Of a stretch of DNA of 64,000 bases, positions 11,194 through 21,424 are shown in pieces. The stretch comes from Turnera subulata. Lineage: Eukaryota; Streptophyta; Magnoliopsida; Malpighiales; Passifloraceae. Position 1 is the first letter of the stretch. Each line of letters begins with the position of its first letter. Below the pieces are notes generated by a model, which was not told where the DNA came from, searched no databases, and worked only from the letters and a program-made list of their open reading frames with translations. The DNA lies in NCBI GenBank assembly GCA_028386065.3, contig JAKUCV010001497.1, positions 2,047 through 66,046 on the forward strand. The letters are read 5' to 3'. Made by a program: the position numbers and the translations under genes.

Positions 11194-13086
11194 ATGGAAA
11201 CACAAGCATGTAATAGGTAGATTTTTACATTCCATGGCTCATGCTCTATCTTTCTTGAAAAAGTTGTGTTTCTTTTATACTAGAAGAGTATCCCACTCGG
11301 CAGTCGACTAGTATCTCCCCGTCCGGTCTCATATTTCTTGAAATTTTGAGCTCTGATTTTTATTATAGGTTTGTTTCTGACCAGACACAGTACTCTCAGG
11401 TATGCAGTGGTGACGGGAGCAAACAAAGGGATCGGGTTTGAAATATGCAGGCAGTTAGCTTCCAATGGAATTATTGTGGTCTTGACTGCGAGAGATTCAG
11501 AGAGGGGACTCAAAGCTGTTAAAGAACTGACAGAATCTGGTATCTCTGTAGATCTTCTAGTTTTTCATCAGCTTGACGTGGGAAATCCTGATAGTATCAC
11601 TTCTCTGGCTGAATTTATCAAGGCCAAATTTGGGAAACTAGATATTTTGGTATATACAATGCCTTTTATGCTTTCTTATAAAACAGTTTAGTGTTGAATG
11701 CTTTCAATAGAAAAGTAGTAAAATCTCATTTCTTGAGCAGGTAAATAATGCTGGACATTTAGGGATCATAGTGGACCATGATGGTTTCCTTAGAGCTACT
11801 GAACTTGCCGGCGGTGATGTGAGTTTTCTGCACTTTTTTTTTTTTCCTTTTCCGGCTTTTCCCTCTCAATATGTAAAAACGTAAAGAAACTACAAAGAAG
11901 CATTACTATATGGCAGGTTTTCCTGTTATGTTCTGGACAAAGTCCAGTGTTGCGGTTTCCTTTGCCTTCGTTTTTTTTTTTCTTTTTGGTTTTTGGGTGA
12001 AAAAAGATGGTGATTTCCGTTCTCTTTCTTTTAAGAATGATAATTTTATAATGTTGGAACCTATTTCTTCATGTATTCTGCATCATTAGCAACATCCAGG
12101 TTGGCAACATGACCTATCGAGGTTGAATCCTCTGAAGTAGTAAATGCTAAGTAATATTAGTCTATCACTTTGCCATTTTGGTATATGCTATGTTTGGTAC
12201 CACTTGCAACTGGATTAGAAATGGAATCCGAATCATTTTGTTGTTTGGTTGACTATAATCTAAGACATCCGAAGTTATTTGTGGTGAAACAAAATGGATT
12301 AGGATTCCCATTCCAAGAGTATAACGGGAGACAGTAAAAAATCCTCTGCTTCAAGTGCAGCTGGAGCAGCCAATTTGGAATGAAGCTGGAACTCAGAGTT
12401 TTGAATTGGCAGAAGAATGCCTAAGAACAAATTACTATGGTGCAAGATGGATGGTCGAGGCTTTTGTTCCCCTCCTCCAGTTGTCTGACTCCCCCAGGAT
12501 TGTAAATGTTTCCTCTACAGGAGGATTATTGAAGGTATATCTGCTACTCTGTTTCCTCTGTTTTTCTGTACATACATAGATATTGTTGATGATGTTCTTA
12601 TTACTACAAGTTCTTTTCTCCTTCTAATCAAGAATGTGGTGGACATTATTCTTGTATAAAGACATTTACAAGCAATCTAACCATAGTTTTTGGTGTATGT
12701 TCATCGAGAATGTCCGCAATGAATGGGCTAAAGGACTACTAGACGATGTTGGAAGTCTTACAGAAGGGAGAGTGGATCAAGTTGTAAATGAGTTTCTTAA
12801 AGATTTTAAGGAAGGCTCCACACGAGCAAAAGGCTGGCCATCTCATATCTCTGCCTATGTGATCTCAAAAGCATCCATGAATGCCTACACAAGGATTCTG
12901 GCTAAAAGACACCCAAATTTTTGCGTCAATTGCATCTCCCCTGGCCTTTGCATGACTGATATGACTGCCAATGTTGGCCCTTTAACAGCTGCTGAAGGAG
13001 CTGCAACTGTCGTGAGGTTGGCCCTATTGCCTAATGGTGGCCCGTCTGGTTGTTTTTTTGATAGGACAGAAGTGTCAAGTTTTTAA
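11194..13086 (+). CDS. Short-chain dehydrogenase/reductase (menthol/salutaridine reductase type), 5 exons
   Basis: My exon model is 11194-11216, 11400-11649, 11741-11818, 12361-12534 and 12709-13086, all with GT-AG introns. Exon lengths keep the frame and give 300 aa, normal for the SDR110C group (neomenthol dehydrogenase, salutaridine reductase, carbonyl reductase 1). Features are the NAD(P)-binding TGANKGIG at 13-20, NNAG at 93-96, catalytic Ser at 168/169 in VNVSS, and Tyr225-x3-Lys229 in SAYVISK. The C-terminal [11 protein letters not shown] and EVSSF ending are typical of the group. The enzyme should reduce a carbonyl, or oxidise an alcohol, with NADP(H) in the cytosol; substrate unknown. 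Exon 1 is only 23 coding nt (ATG...AAT AG|GT) and is my inference. It supplies a start and joins in phase to AG|G TAT GCA. Intron 3 (542 bp) shows no clear insertion. The 3' end is followed at 13247 by a retroposon. Confidence 0.82.
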
Positions 13087-13246
13087 TTAATGGTGCAGTG
13101 CTTAGCTACACTTCAGCTGGTTGTGAAAATAAACTAATGTTTTAGTTCCAATTCCTGATATGTTTAAAATAGATGAAATTTAAAGTTCCTGGAAAATTTT
13201 GGTGGGATCCTTCTATCAATCCTGTAAAGATAGATATAAGGTGATT

Positions 13247-14027
13247 TTTTTTTTTGTCGAAAGGGGTAAAAATATATTAATATAAACCGAGTACAACATA
13301 CATATTAGCACAAATTATACTGCTAAAAATAAGAAAAACAACATAATTAAAAGTCACAAACATGGAGGAATAAATCCCCAAACAAAACATGAACCATGAA
13401 TACAAAGTGGTTATTCTTAAATTCAGACATAGGCAAGAGTTAAAACTCAAACCGAAGAACTCGCAGCTACCCATGGACGGGAGGGCATTCAATCCGCACA
13501 AAGCAGGACTAGTCCCAAACAGCAACCAAGTTCGCTTCCGGTGGTCGGTAGCTATCGGCTTTATCTCTGAAACCCGAGCAAGCCGAACAATAGCCATCAC
13601 CGGATAGACGGAAGAAAGCCCATATCCTCCTTTGTGAGTAAACACTTTATAACAAGCTCCAAACTTCACACAATAACAACTATCCGCTATCTGCAACAAG
13701 CCCAATTCAAGGCCACTGGAAGAAAGGAAGAACAACTCACCATCTCTTACTTTTGTATCCGCAGATCTAGAAGCCTCGAGGTTGAAAGCTTCAGATCCAT
13801 GGATGCCAGGCAAGGAAGAGGTGTTGAGAGTCTCCAACAACAAAAGGATGGAATTGAGATCCATCAACTAACCACCAGATCTATTGCAGATCTACTAGAT
13901 ATATATAAAGTAAAGACTTAATAAACACTTACAAGGAGAAAATGGGCTTACCAACCACCCGGAGGAACCGGCGGCGGCAGCCCGAACGCTCTTGAGGAAG
14001 ACAACTTTGGGAGAGAAAGAGGTTCCT
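13247..14027 (-). mobile_element. Non-LTR retroposon (LINE-end-like) with 17-bp TSD
   Basis: The plus strand begins with a poly-T run, i.e. a 3' poly-A tail on the minus strand. The insert is flanked by identical 17-bp copies of ATAGATATAAGGTGATT (13230-13246 and 14028-14044). Its 3' end reads '...ttaatatatttttacccctttcgac' plus poly-A, like plant LINE 3' ends. Its 5' end is GC-rich with a splice-donor-like GGTAAGCC. It carries no endonuclease or reverse transcriptase. A 196-codon minus-strand open frame (13277-13867) spans most of it but resembles nothing I know. Best read as a non-autonomous LINE derivative or a heavily internally deleted LINE. Confidence 0.78.
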
Positions 14028-14396
14028 ATAGATATAAGGTGATTGGAATTGTTTGGTTTAATGAATGACATCTTGAGTTTGAATCTTGGGAATTGAATAC
14101 AATAGAAGATATGGTATCAATCTTTATGGTTTTGGGGCAAAAACATAGCCTTATAGCTTTGATATCATAAATATGGGGATGGCGCAACCAACCTGTGTTC
14201 GGTGGGGATGGGGAACCTGCAGCTTACCCATTAAGGTCTATTTTAGCAATAGTTGCTGACAATTGAAGGACTCGGGTAGTCTTTACTGGGGCCAACATTA
14301 GGATACAGAGTTTTGACCCCAGACTCTCTAAATGGGATCCACCGATATGCAGCTTAAAGGAAACAGCAATTTCCTCATATATTAGCAAAAGGGAAC

Positions 14397-14468
14397 TGCG
14401 TTTGCCGGGAGTCGAACCCGGGTCTATTGCTTGGAAGGCAATTATCCTAACCGTTGGACTACAAACGC
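14397..14468 (-). tRNA. trnG-UCC: tRNA-Gly (anticodon TCC)
   Basis: 72 nt on the minus strand fold as a standard cloverleaf. The acceptor stem GCGTTTG/CAAACGC is perfect, with discriminator A (complement of 14397). The D-arm contains AGTCCAACGGTTAGGA, the anticodon loop CTTCCAA gives TCC, and the T-arm is CCGGG-TTCGACT-CCCGG. The internal Pol III B-box is GGTTCGACTCC. A TTTT terminator lies just downstream on the minus strand (plus-strand AAAA at 14387-14390). The CCA is not encoded, as expected for a nuclear gene. There is no intron. Confidence 0.96.
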
Positions 14469-15091
14469 TTCATGTCTTTTGACATGTACTAAACTCCAGC
14501 ACTATAATAGTGGTAGGAAAAAATACTGCTGGAGCTGCTCCTGCTTAACCGATACATGCTGAGTTTGAATCTTGAAAACGAAACAGAATACAAGGCAGTG
14601 ATGCCAATTTTTATATCTTTTTTGTCATGCTTCATTCCACATTAGCCTGGACGTGTCATGTTGCTTCAGGTAGAATCAAAGGGACATTTCTCAGTTTGAT
14701 TTGTTTTCAATTGTATGTAATTTATGATTCTCTCTCAAATCCAAACTGATTTTCACTTTCTTAAAATCATTTCTGGGTTATCAAGATCTACCATCAAGAC
14801 AACAATTATAGAACTACCGTCTAAAAAAAAAGAAGAAATTGCAATTTTTTTCTTTTATCATGATTGGTAGCAATTATTGATCATATTCATAGCAAAAAGT
14901 AAAGGAACTAATTTGTGTGGTTTGTAGCTCCTTTGTAGTTCAAATGGTAAAAATTCTATTATGTACCAAAACTATATAGGATTATAGGTGGCTCAACAAC
15001 CCTCGTCTTGTCCATTTCCTCAACATACTATAAGACAATCTGATGATGAATTAGCTCTTTGCATGACCAAAGTATCGCACCAACCGAAAAC
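14469..15091. other. Intergenic; upstream region of carboxylesterase 2
   Basis: AT-rich DNA between tRNA-Gly and the next CXE gene. A segment near 14545-14620 ('gagtttgaatcttg...gaatacaa') resembles one at 14072-14105, suggesting a small dispersed repeat. No gene is seen. Confidence 0.45.
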
Positions 15092-16144
15092 ATGTCACGC
15101 ACTCTCCTTCGCCCAATTACCCTCTCCCTCTCTGAAGCACAACCAGATAGAAAACCATACCTAAAGTCATCACCAAACCTGCCATTGAAGCTCAAATTCC
15201 TGGAATCCGCCCTCGGCTTCGCTATCAACATAACCCGCCGCCCCGATGGCACCGTCAACCGGGGTCTCATGAGCGTCTTCGACTCTACAACGCCTCCTTC
15301 CTCCGCCAAACCCATCAACGGCGTCAAGACGAGGGACATCACCGTGGACGAGAGCCGCAATCTCTGGTTCCGTCTCTACACCCCCACAGAGGCCACTTCA
15401 AGGGAGTTGCCGGTCATTTTCTTCCTCCACGGTGGTGGGTTCGCCTTCATGCAAGCCAACTCCAAGATGTACGACGAGTTCTGCTACAGACTCGCCCGGG
15501 AAGTCCCCGCGGTGGTCGTCTCGGTGAACTACCGGCTAGCTCCGGAGTTTCGCTACCCGTGCCAGCGGGATGATTGCTTTGATGTGTTGAGATACGTTGA
15601 CACCGCAAAGATTGAAGGGTTTCCAAGAAACGCAAACCTGAAGCACAGTTTTCTCGCCGGAGACAGCGCGGGAGCGAATCTTTCGCATCACGTAGCCCTA
15701 AGAGCAAATGATCATGTTTTTTCCAAGCTTGAACTTCGCGGGATCATGTCAATACAGCCATGTTTTGGTGGGGAAGAAAGGACGGAGACGGAGATTGAGC
15801 TGCCTAAGGCACCGTTTGTGACGATAGAGCTTATGGATTGGATATGGAAGTCGTTTCTTCCTGAAGGAGCTGACAGGAACCACCCTGCGTCAAATGTTTT
15901 CATGGTTGATATTAGTAAGGTCAAGTTTCCACCGACAATGGTTGTGGTGGGGGGTTTTGATCCATTACAAGACTGGCAGATCAGGTACTATAATTGGCTG
16001 AAGAAGTCAGGAAAAGATGCTTATTTGCTCGAGTACCCAGATGCTATCCATTTGTTCTACGCTTATCCTGAGCTGTATCAGTCTGATTTGTTCATAGAGG
16101 AGGTGAAGAGGTTCACCAAAACTCACAGTACTAAAAACAGGTAA
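15092..16144 (+). CDS. Class-I plant carboxylesterase (CXE18-like), second gene
   Basis: An intact intronless 350-aa carboxylesterase. The frame is open a further 11 codons upstream without an ATG, so I start at the first in-frame ATG (Met-Ser-Arg). The HGGG oxyanion hole is at 113-116 and NYRLAPE at 146-152. GDSAGAN (190-196) carries nucleophile Ser192; Asp290 lies in GGFDPLQDW and His320 in DAIHLF. All catalytic residues are present, so it should be an active cytosolic esterase, substrate unknown. The N-terminus is about 14 residues longer than in the tandem copies downstream and lacks their PYN-PWKFKLL block. Its 5' third is noticeably richer in C and G than the flanks. It is a plus-strand neighbour of the unit A gene but outside the duplicated block. 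Confidence 0.93.
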   Translation: MSRTLLRPITLSLSEAQPDRKPYLKSSPNLPLKLKFLESALGFAINITRRPDGTVNRGLMSVFDSTTPPSSAKPINGVKTRDITVDESRNLWFRLYTPTEATSRELPVIFFLHGGGFAFMQANSKMYDEFCYRLAREVPAVVVSVNYRLAPEFRYPCQRDDCFDVLRYVDTAKIEGFPRNANLKHSFLAGDSAGANLSHHVALRANDHVFSKLELRGIMSIQPCFGGEERTETEIELPKAPFVTIELMDWIWKSFLPEGADRNHPASNVFMVDISKVKFPPTMVVVGGFDPLQDWQIRYYNWLKKSGKDAYLLEYPDAIHLFYAYPELYQSDLFIEEVKRFTKTHSTKNR

Positions 16145-16165
16145 GGAAATAGAAATTTATTTGTT

Positions 16166-16290
16166 TGTTTGTTATTTTTTTTGATACAAGCCTAAGGCTA
16201 CCCAATCCCCTATCCACCCACACCTTGATTCGAACCATGGTGGCCTTAGTGAAACCAAGACTTCATGCACTACTTTGGTGTGGCTTAATT
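16166..16290 (-). mobile_element. tRNA-derived SINE (second family), minus strand
   Basis: On the minus strand the copy contains a B-box GGTTCGAATC, then 'aaggtgtgggtggataggggattg', and ends in 'gcttgtatc' plus a short A-tract (plus-strand T-run near 16170). The body differs from family 1. It lies immediately 3' of the carboxylesterase stop codon, possibly within its 3' UTR. Confidence 0.5.
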
Positions 16291-17693
16291 ATTTAGGGAT
16301 GCAACACCAGACTTCCCAGGATCTTGTTATTTCTTGTTTCTATTTATTTTGTCTTGCACAATTGGCTGATTTTATGTCTTTTATTACTTTTCAGTGGTGA
16401 GAGGAGCTATCAACCTGTGGGGGCTAGCAAAGGTGTGGAGTGAACAATAGTCATTAGTCAGTGTTTCTATTTAAAAAATAGACGTGTGGTAGTTGGGAAT
16501 TTTGGCATATGTCAAATTGGTTGCACCTTTGGGGGTTGAGCTCCATTATGTTATAGCAAGAGAGAAAAATCTGCCATTAATTTGTATGGTGTATGGTGTA
16601 CCATGGAGAATGAAAAGTAAAATAAAATAATTAGATTACCAATAACTACAAGGTCCCATCAGTGTGGTGTATGGTAAATTACTACACCAATGATATAGGG
16701 AGGTTTTGGGTGAGATCCCACCATCAATGTCGACTATATATTAGTTATTTTGTGGTAATGCCATGTCCCTTTCCTTTCCTTCCTTTGGTTATATATATAT
16801 ATAGTCATTTTGTTGTGAACTTGTCCGTGGTGGCATAGGGACGACTCTAAGTAAGATCTGATTGTTGACAACAACAAGTAAAATCTGATTGTTGATTCCA
16901 CTTCCAGTGTTCTCCAAGTAAAATTATTGTTCAGATTTTAAGGGCTGGATTAAGATATCACGAGCTCAAAACAAAAGGTTGATGTGAACCCACAAAGCAA
17001 TAATTCGTCACTGATAGAACTTTTTTCCTGCACACATAGGTGTGCTCCACATAGCTTTAGAACAAAACAACAAAGTTTATTTGGATTACTTGCAGCATTC
17101 TGTTGCCTGCTAGGTAAAGTGTCCTCGATTTATGTAGAGCATGGATGGACATAAACACAATACATTTGGAAGCGGTGCCTTTAACTTTAAGGGCAGCCGT
17201 ACATCCCTCTCATGATATGTAGGGTGCATGTTTGGCCAAGCAATAAATTGGAGTAGGCACAGTGCACATGAACAATTGCAGTGATTAGTAGTATATCCCT
17301 ATCGAAGTCAAGGTTGGCCCATTAACTTGTCCTCTCTGTGTGTCCCTTTCTTCTAGCCACCCTAATTCAAGCCATGTCGTCCATTCTGCTTTGCTAACAA
17401 TTAGATTGTCTTCTCAAAATCAGTTTGCTTATTGGTTAATAACAATCATTAATATTTTTTTCCGATATTGGAACTCGAACTCGAGAACTTAACCTAGAAT
17501 CATTAGTAGTCCTTCTATAGGGTTTAATTGGATATATACTAGCTTAGGATTAGCTGGAGTTTCTTCATTCTTTACCGGATTCCTCATCATGCAAAAGATA
17601 CAACGTATCCAATTCCTAGGTAAGTGTCATTGTTTTTATCGCCCAACTTTCTTTAATATAAACATTGTCCACCTCGTCTAGCAGAAGAGCAAA
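16291..17693. other. Upstream region of duplicated unit A
   Basis: Non-coding. From about 16690 the sequence is shared with unit B (from about 27340, 'gatcccaccatcaatgtcgactatatattag'). From about 16890 it is shared with unit C (about 43995-44430), including 'ctggattaagatatcacgagctc' and 'cacaggtgtgctccacatagc'-type stretches. These matches mark the left part of the tandem duplication. Confidence 0.7.
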
Positions 17694-18719
17694 ATGACAA
17701 CGAAAACAGAAATGTCAAGAAATCCTTACAATATCCCATGGAAGTTCAAGCTCTTGGCACCACTCTCCTCCTTCCTCTACGACCTCGTCCTCCGCCGCGA
17801 TGGCTCCGTCAACCGCTTTCTGGCCACCATTTGCGACCTTAAAACCTCTCCATCACCAATGAAACCAGTCAACGGCGTCACATCCACAGATATCACCGTT
17901 GACGAGTCCAGGAACCTCTGGTTCCGTCTCTACACTCCCAAACCCACATCCACCGAGCCCGAAACCGGTATTCCTGTCATCTTTTACTTCCATGGCGGTG
18001 GTTTCATGTCTTTGTCAGCTAGTTTCATATCATTTGACGCCCTTTGTAGAAGACTGGCAAAGGAGCTTCACGCAGTTGTGATATCTGTTAACTATAGGCT
18101 AGCTCCGGAACACAAGTATCCCTGCCAATACCAAGACTGCTTTGATGTTCTTAAGTTCATCGACAGCTCGAAAACTCAACATGGTTCACTGCTTCCTGCA
18201 AATGCCAATCTTGAACAGAGCTTTCTTGCAGGGGACAGTGCAGGTGGCAATGCAGCACATCACGTTGCAGTGAAGGCTAGTGGCTACGAATTTGTCAACA
18301 TTAAGCTCATTGGAATAGTTTCCTTACAGCCATTTTTCGGAGGGGAAGAGCGAACAGAATCCGAAATGAGGCTGCCGAAAGCTCCGTTCTTGTCTGTGAA
18401 AGTTACAGACAAGATGTGGAGAGCTTTCTTGCCTGAAGGGGCTAACCGGGACCATCCGGCAACAAACATTTTCGGGCATGATTCGGATGATATTTCAGAG
18501 TTGAAGCTTCCGCCTATGGTTGTTTTCGTTGGGGGGCTTGATCATCTGCAAGATTGGCAGAAGAGGTACTGTGAGGGTTTGAAGAAATGTGGAAAGCAAG
18601 TGCATATGGTGGAGTATCCAAGTGCCTTTCATTCATTTTATGCCTGGCCTGACCTGCCTGAATCTTCTTTGGCCATAAATGAGGTGAAGGATTTTGTGCA
18701 ACGCCAAATCTTGGGGTGA
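17694..18719 (+). CDS. Class-I plant carboxylesterase, tandem unit A
   Basis: An intact intronless 341-aa CXE enzyme. HGGG is at 100-103 and NYRLAPEHKYP at 133-143. GDSAGGN (180-186) carries Ser182; Asp283 lies in GGLDHLQDW and His313 in AFHSF. The start is the first ATG; an internal Met7-Ser8 matches the start context of the other copies, so translation from Met7 is possible. It is nearly identical over its full length to the unit C gene at 45453-46478, with a scattering of substitutions. The leader with 'cattgtccacc' is shared with units B and C. The product is a cytosolic esterase of unknown substrate. Recent tandem duplication is the simplest origin for this pair. Confidence 0.94.
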   Translation: MTTKTEMSRNPYNIPWKFKLLAPLSSFLYDLVLRRDGSVNRFLATICDLKTSPSPMKPVNGVTSTDITVDESRNLWFRLYTPKPTSTEPETGIPVIFYFHGGGFMSLSASFISFDALCRRLAKELHAVVISVNYRLAPEHKYPCQYQDCFDVLKFIDSSKTQHGSLLPANANLEQSFLAGDSAGGNAAHHVAVKASGYEFVNIKLIGIVSLQPFFGGEERTESEMRLPKAPFLSVKVTDKMWRAFLPEGANRDHPATNIFGHDSDDISELKLPPMVVFVGGLDHLQDWQKRYCEGLKKCGKQVHMVEYPSAFHSFYAWPDLPESSLAINEVKDFVQRQILG

Positions 18720-18762
18720 GAGGAAAGAAACCTTGTGCCTTGTGACTCAGTTAATTTGTTTA

Positions 18763-19044
18763 CTCCCTCTGATCCACAATAGATGACGTTTAAGGTATTT
18801 GCACTCCCATTAAGGGAAACATTAAATAGATCTATTTTCATTAAATTTTGATATTTAAATTACTAATCTATCCTTTTTATTCTCCCAAGAAATAAAAGCA
18901 TGGGTAAATAAGGAAGTAGTTAGGAAGTAGTTGGTTAATTAAATATGGGTAAATATGGAAAAAAAATTTAATGCTTGCTAAACGTCATGTATTCTGAAAC
19001 AAAATTAAAAGTCTTAAGCGTCATCTATTGTGGATCAGAGGGAG
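18763..19044. mobile_element. Stowaway-type MITE (Tc1/mariner)
   Basis: A 282-bp element with near-perfect inverted ends: CTCCCTCTGATCCACAATAG... at the left and its complement at the right. It is flanked by TA dinucleotides (18761-18762 and 19045-19046), with a CTCCCTC start as in Stowaway MITEs. Unit C has the empty site: 'gttaatttgtatactttgtattcc' at about 46515-46538 with a single TA. The insertion therefore post-dates the A/C duplication, or unit C lost it precisely. Confidence 0.93.
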
Positions 19045-19046
19045 TA

Positions 19047-19370
19047 CTTTGTATTCCTCAATAGTATTTCACTAAAGCACTCTGCTAAAACCAAACCAAT
19101 AAAGAAAGCATGGCACGATGCAATTAATCATATATAATATCAAAAACATGTGTAATGGTGACTGGAGATCTTATCGACATTGAGGTGAGGCTACATTTTT
19201 TTTAATCCAAAATTCTATAAAAAGGCCATCATCATCAGGTAGGCAGAAGCTAATAAGAATGAAGCCTTTTATTGTATTCCAGAGAAAGGAAACTAAGGAC
19301 AAGGTGGTGGGTTCTGTTTGCCACGGAGAGTAAATGTTGCATTTACATATCAAGATGAATGGGTCCCGTT
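19047..19370. other. Intergenic, unit A
   Basis: Non-coding; its left part is shared with unit C (about 46527-46670, including 'catggcacgatgcaat'). I see no gene. Confidence 0.55.
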
Positions 19371-19781
19371 CCGTGTAGTAAATTTTTTTTGACGAAACAA
19401 AGACACACGCCATTTAACAAAACCATGGTAATTTTGTCAAACGCCTAATGTCATATAACACACACACCCATGCAAGATGCAAGCGATGTGGGACTTTGAA
19501 GAGCCACCACAAAGCATGAAGCAGTGCAGACCCTCAAAGACACACACATGCAGACACACACAAAAGGCACACAAGCCATATTTTTGTTTTTTTGACGAAA
19601 CAAAGACACACGCCATTTAACAAAACCATAGTAATTTTGTCAAACGCGGAATGTCATATAACACACACCCATGCAAGATGCAAGCGATGTGGGACTTTGA
19701 AGAGCCACCACAAAGCATGAAGCAGTGCAGACCCTCAAAGACACACATGCAGACACACACAAAACCCGTGTAGTAAATTTT
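19371..19781. repeat. 203-bp tandem duplication between 16-bp direct repeats
   Basis: Copy 1 (19391-19593) and copy 2 (from 19594 to about 19765) share 'gacgaaacaaagacacacgc' through 'gcagacacacaca', with few differences. The pair sits between direct repeats CCGTGTAGTAAATTTT (19371-19386 and 19766-19781). A T-run at the left edge could be the poly-A tail of a minus-strand retroposon. It is absent from the matching place in unit C. It contains CA-rich microsatellite-like stretches. Confidence 0.75.
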
Positions 19782-21424
19782 GCATTTACACGTGCTTGAT
19801 TTCGCATCCTGTCTTATGGTTAGGACAAATTATTCCTTAGCCTTGAGCTCTTTGGGGGTCCATTGGTTTTGTTTACTAATATTTGATGTTTAAAGTCAAC
19901 CTAGCCTACAAATGTTTTTTTCTGGTTGTCCATCTCGAGCCTTCGGCCTGACTAATTCGAACTCGACATAAGTTTCGTCCACTTAGACATAGTGGGTAAG
20001 TCTCCAAATTGAAAGATCTTCTCCATACATAATGACTTGAAATTGAGACCTATGCAATCAAAACTAGGTGGCTTACCGGACCAACCCATATTGATCTTGA
20101 TATACGATTGTTGTTCTAAATGTATAGGCCTAATTTGTTTTCATACAAGTCCCATGTTATTGTCCACATACCTTAATCTTATAACCTTTCCCCCAAGCCC
20201 AACTTAGTTAACCATGCCTAGGTCTAGTTTCCATACCCGACAGACCACTAAAGTCCAAATTGAGAAAACAAGCAAAGGATATCTCCATTCAAATCCATAA
20301 TAACATAGAATAATTAAATTTTAAAATTTTGTTCATTCTTGAAATAAAAAGAGACAATGTGAAGTATCTTTGTAGCTGTTTTTTTTTTTCCTGGATGTTA
20401 AAGTCTTCAACGTCTGAGGTAGAAAAAAACTGAAAAATAAAATGAAACATATTTAAAGGGAGAAAAGAAGAAGAAATATACCAAAAGGACAGTGACTTAA
20501 TGAAAAAGATTTAAGATGGATTAGTTTTGATAAAAAAACAAAATATCAGTTGTAAAATGGAGCATTTTGACTTTTGCATTCAAATTTGATGCTTAGTATA
20601 AACCAAGTCTTTCATGATTTTTTCCTTTTGGCAGAAAGTCTTTCATGATAAAAACATCGTTGATTTTTCTCTGCTTCAAACATTTCTCCCTATCAAAAAG
20701 GTTTCCGACTAGAACTAGAACTATAACACATATCATTCATTTATTAAGGCTTAGAATTCCAGGATCATGTCTTAAGTCATTCAACTATTGTTTCATTGAC
20801 ATGTTTTTTTGCACATCCTTCCTGATTGAAATAGGACATTGCTTATTCTTACAGGATTGATTTGTGGAGGAAATTAGGAGATGTAACTCATTGATGGTGA
20901 CTATAATTGTTCTGTTTGTGGAGCATATTTGGAGATGTAATCTAACCTTATTGGAGGTTTCTGTGGAAATGACCTGACTATTGATTAGAATGAGCATTTT
21001 TTTACAGGGTACGACTCAGATTGGAACATTAGGAGATGTAACTCATTAATGGTGACTAACTGTTCTGATCTGTGGAGAATATTGTGAGATGTAATGTAAC
21101 CTTATTGGATGTTTGTGTGGGGATGCCTGACTGATTAGAATGAGTGTTTTTTTTTTTTTTACTACTATGCAAATCAAAGAATGAGTTACTACTATGTTAA
21201 ATGACTAACTAAACTCAATAAACTATACAAATCAAGTTGATAGATGAAATCCAAAAAATAATTTTATACTCATGCAACTTTTTTTTTTTTTTTCTAGTCA
21301 AGAGTTTTGAAATGTTTGTTTGACTGTTCAACCTGAAAAGCATTCTTTTGGATTTTTGTAGGTTCCATTCTTTCCCATTTATACTCGCATAATCTTTCGT
21401 TCAAACCACTTCCAAATTGGTTTC
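19782..21424. other. Upstream region of unit A receptor kinase, with SINE
   Basis: Contains a minus-strand family-1 SINE (19929-20090). It also holds sequence shared with unit C (about 53170-54040 and 54540-54790) and, for about 20275-20490, with a fragment at about 58565-58797. A motif 'ggagatgtaactcattgatggtgacta' is repeated at about 20876 and 21029. T-runs at 21148 and 21281 vary between copies. It probably includes the promoter and 5' leader of the kinase gene. Confidence 0.6.
19929..20090 (-). mobile_element. Family-1 SINE copy, unit A
   Basis: The minus strand reads 'gggttggtccggtaagccac', a degraded B-box region, 'ttggagacttacccactatg', and an end near 'gaattagtcaggccgaaggc'. The orthologous copy in unit C is the one split by the copia-type element (46790-46890 plus 53112-53165), so it was already present before the duplication. 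Confidence 0.65.

Noticed and set aside
13277..13867. 196-codon minus-strand open frame within the 781-bp retroposon
   Set aside because: It covers the LINE-like 3' region, ends in low-complexity hydrophobic residues and resembles no known protein; probably chance.
19391..19765. Spaced repeats considered as a CRISPR-like array
   Set aside because: Only two ~200-bp units, eukaryotic context and no short regular repeat-spacer pattern.
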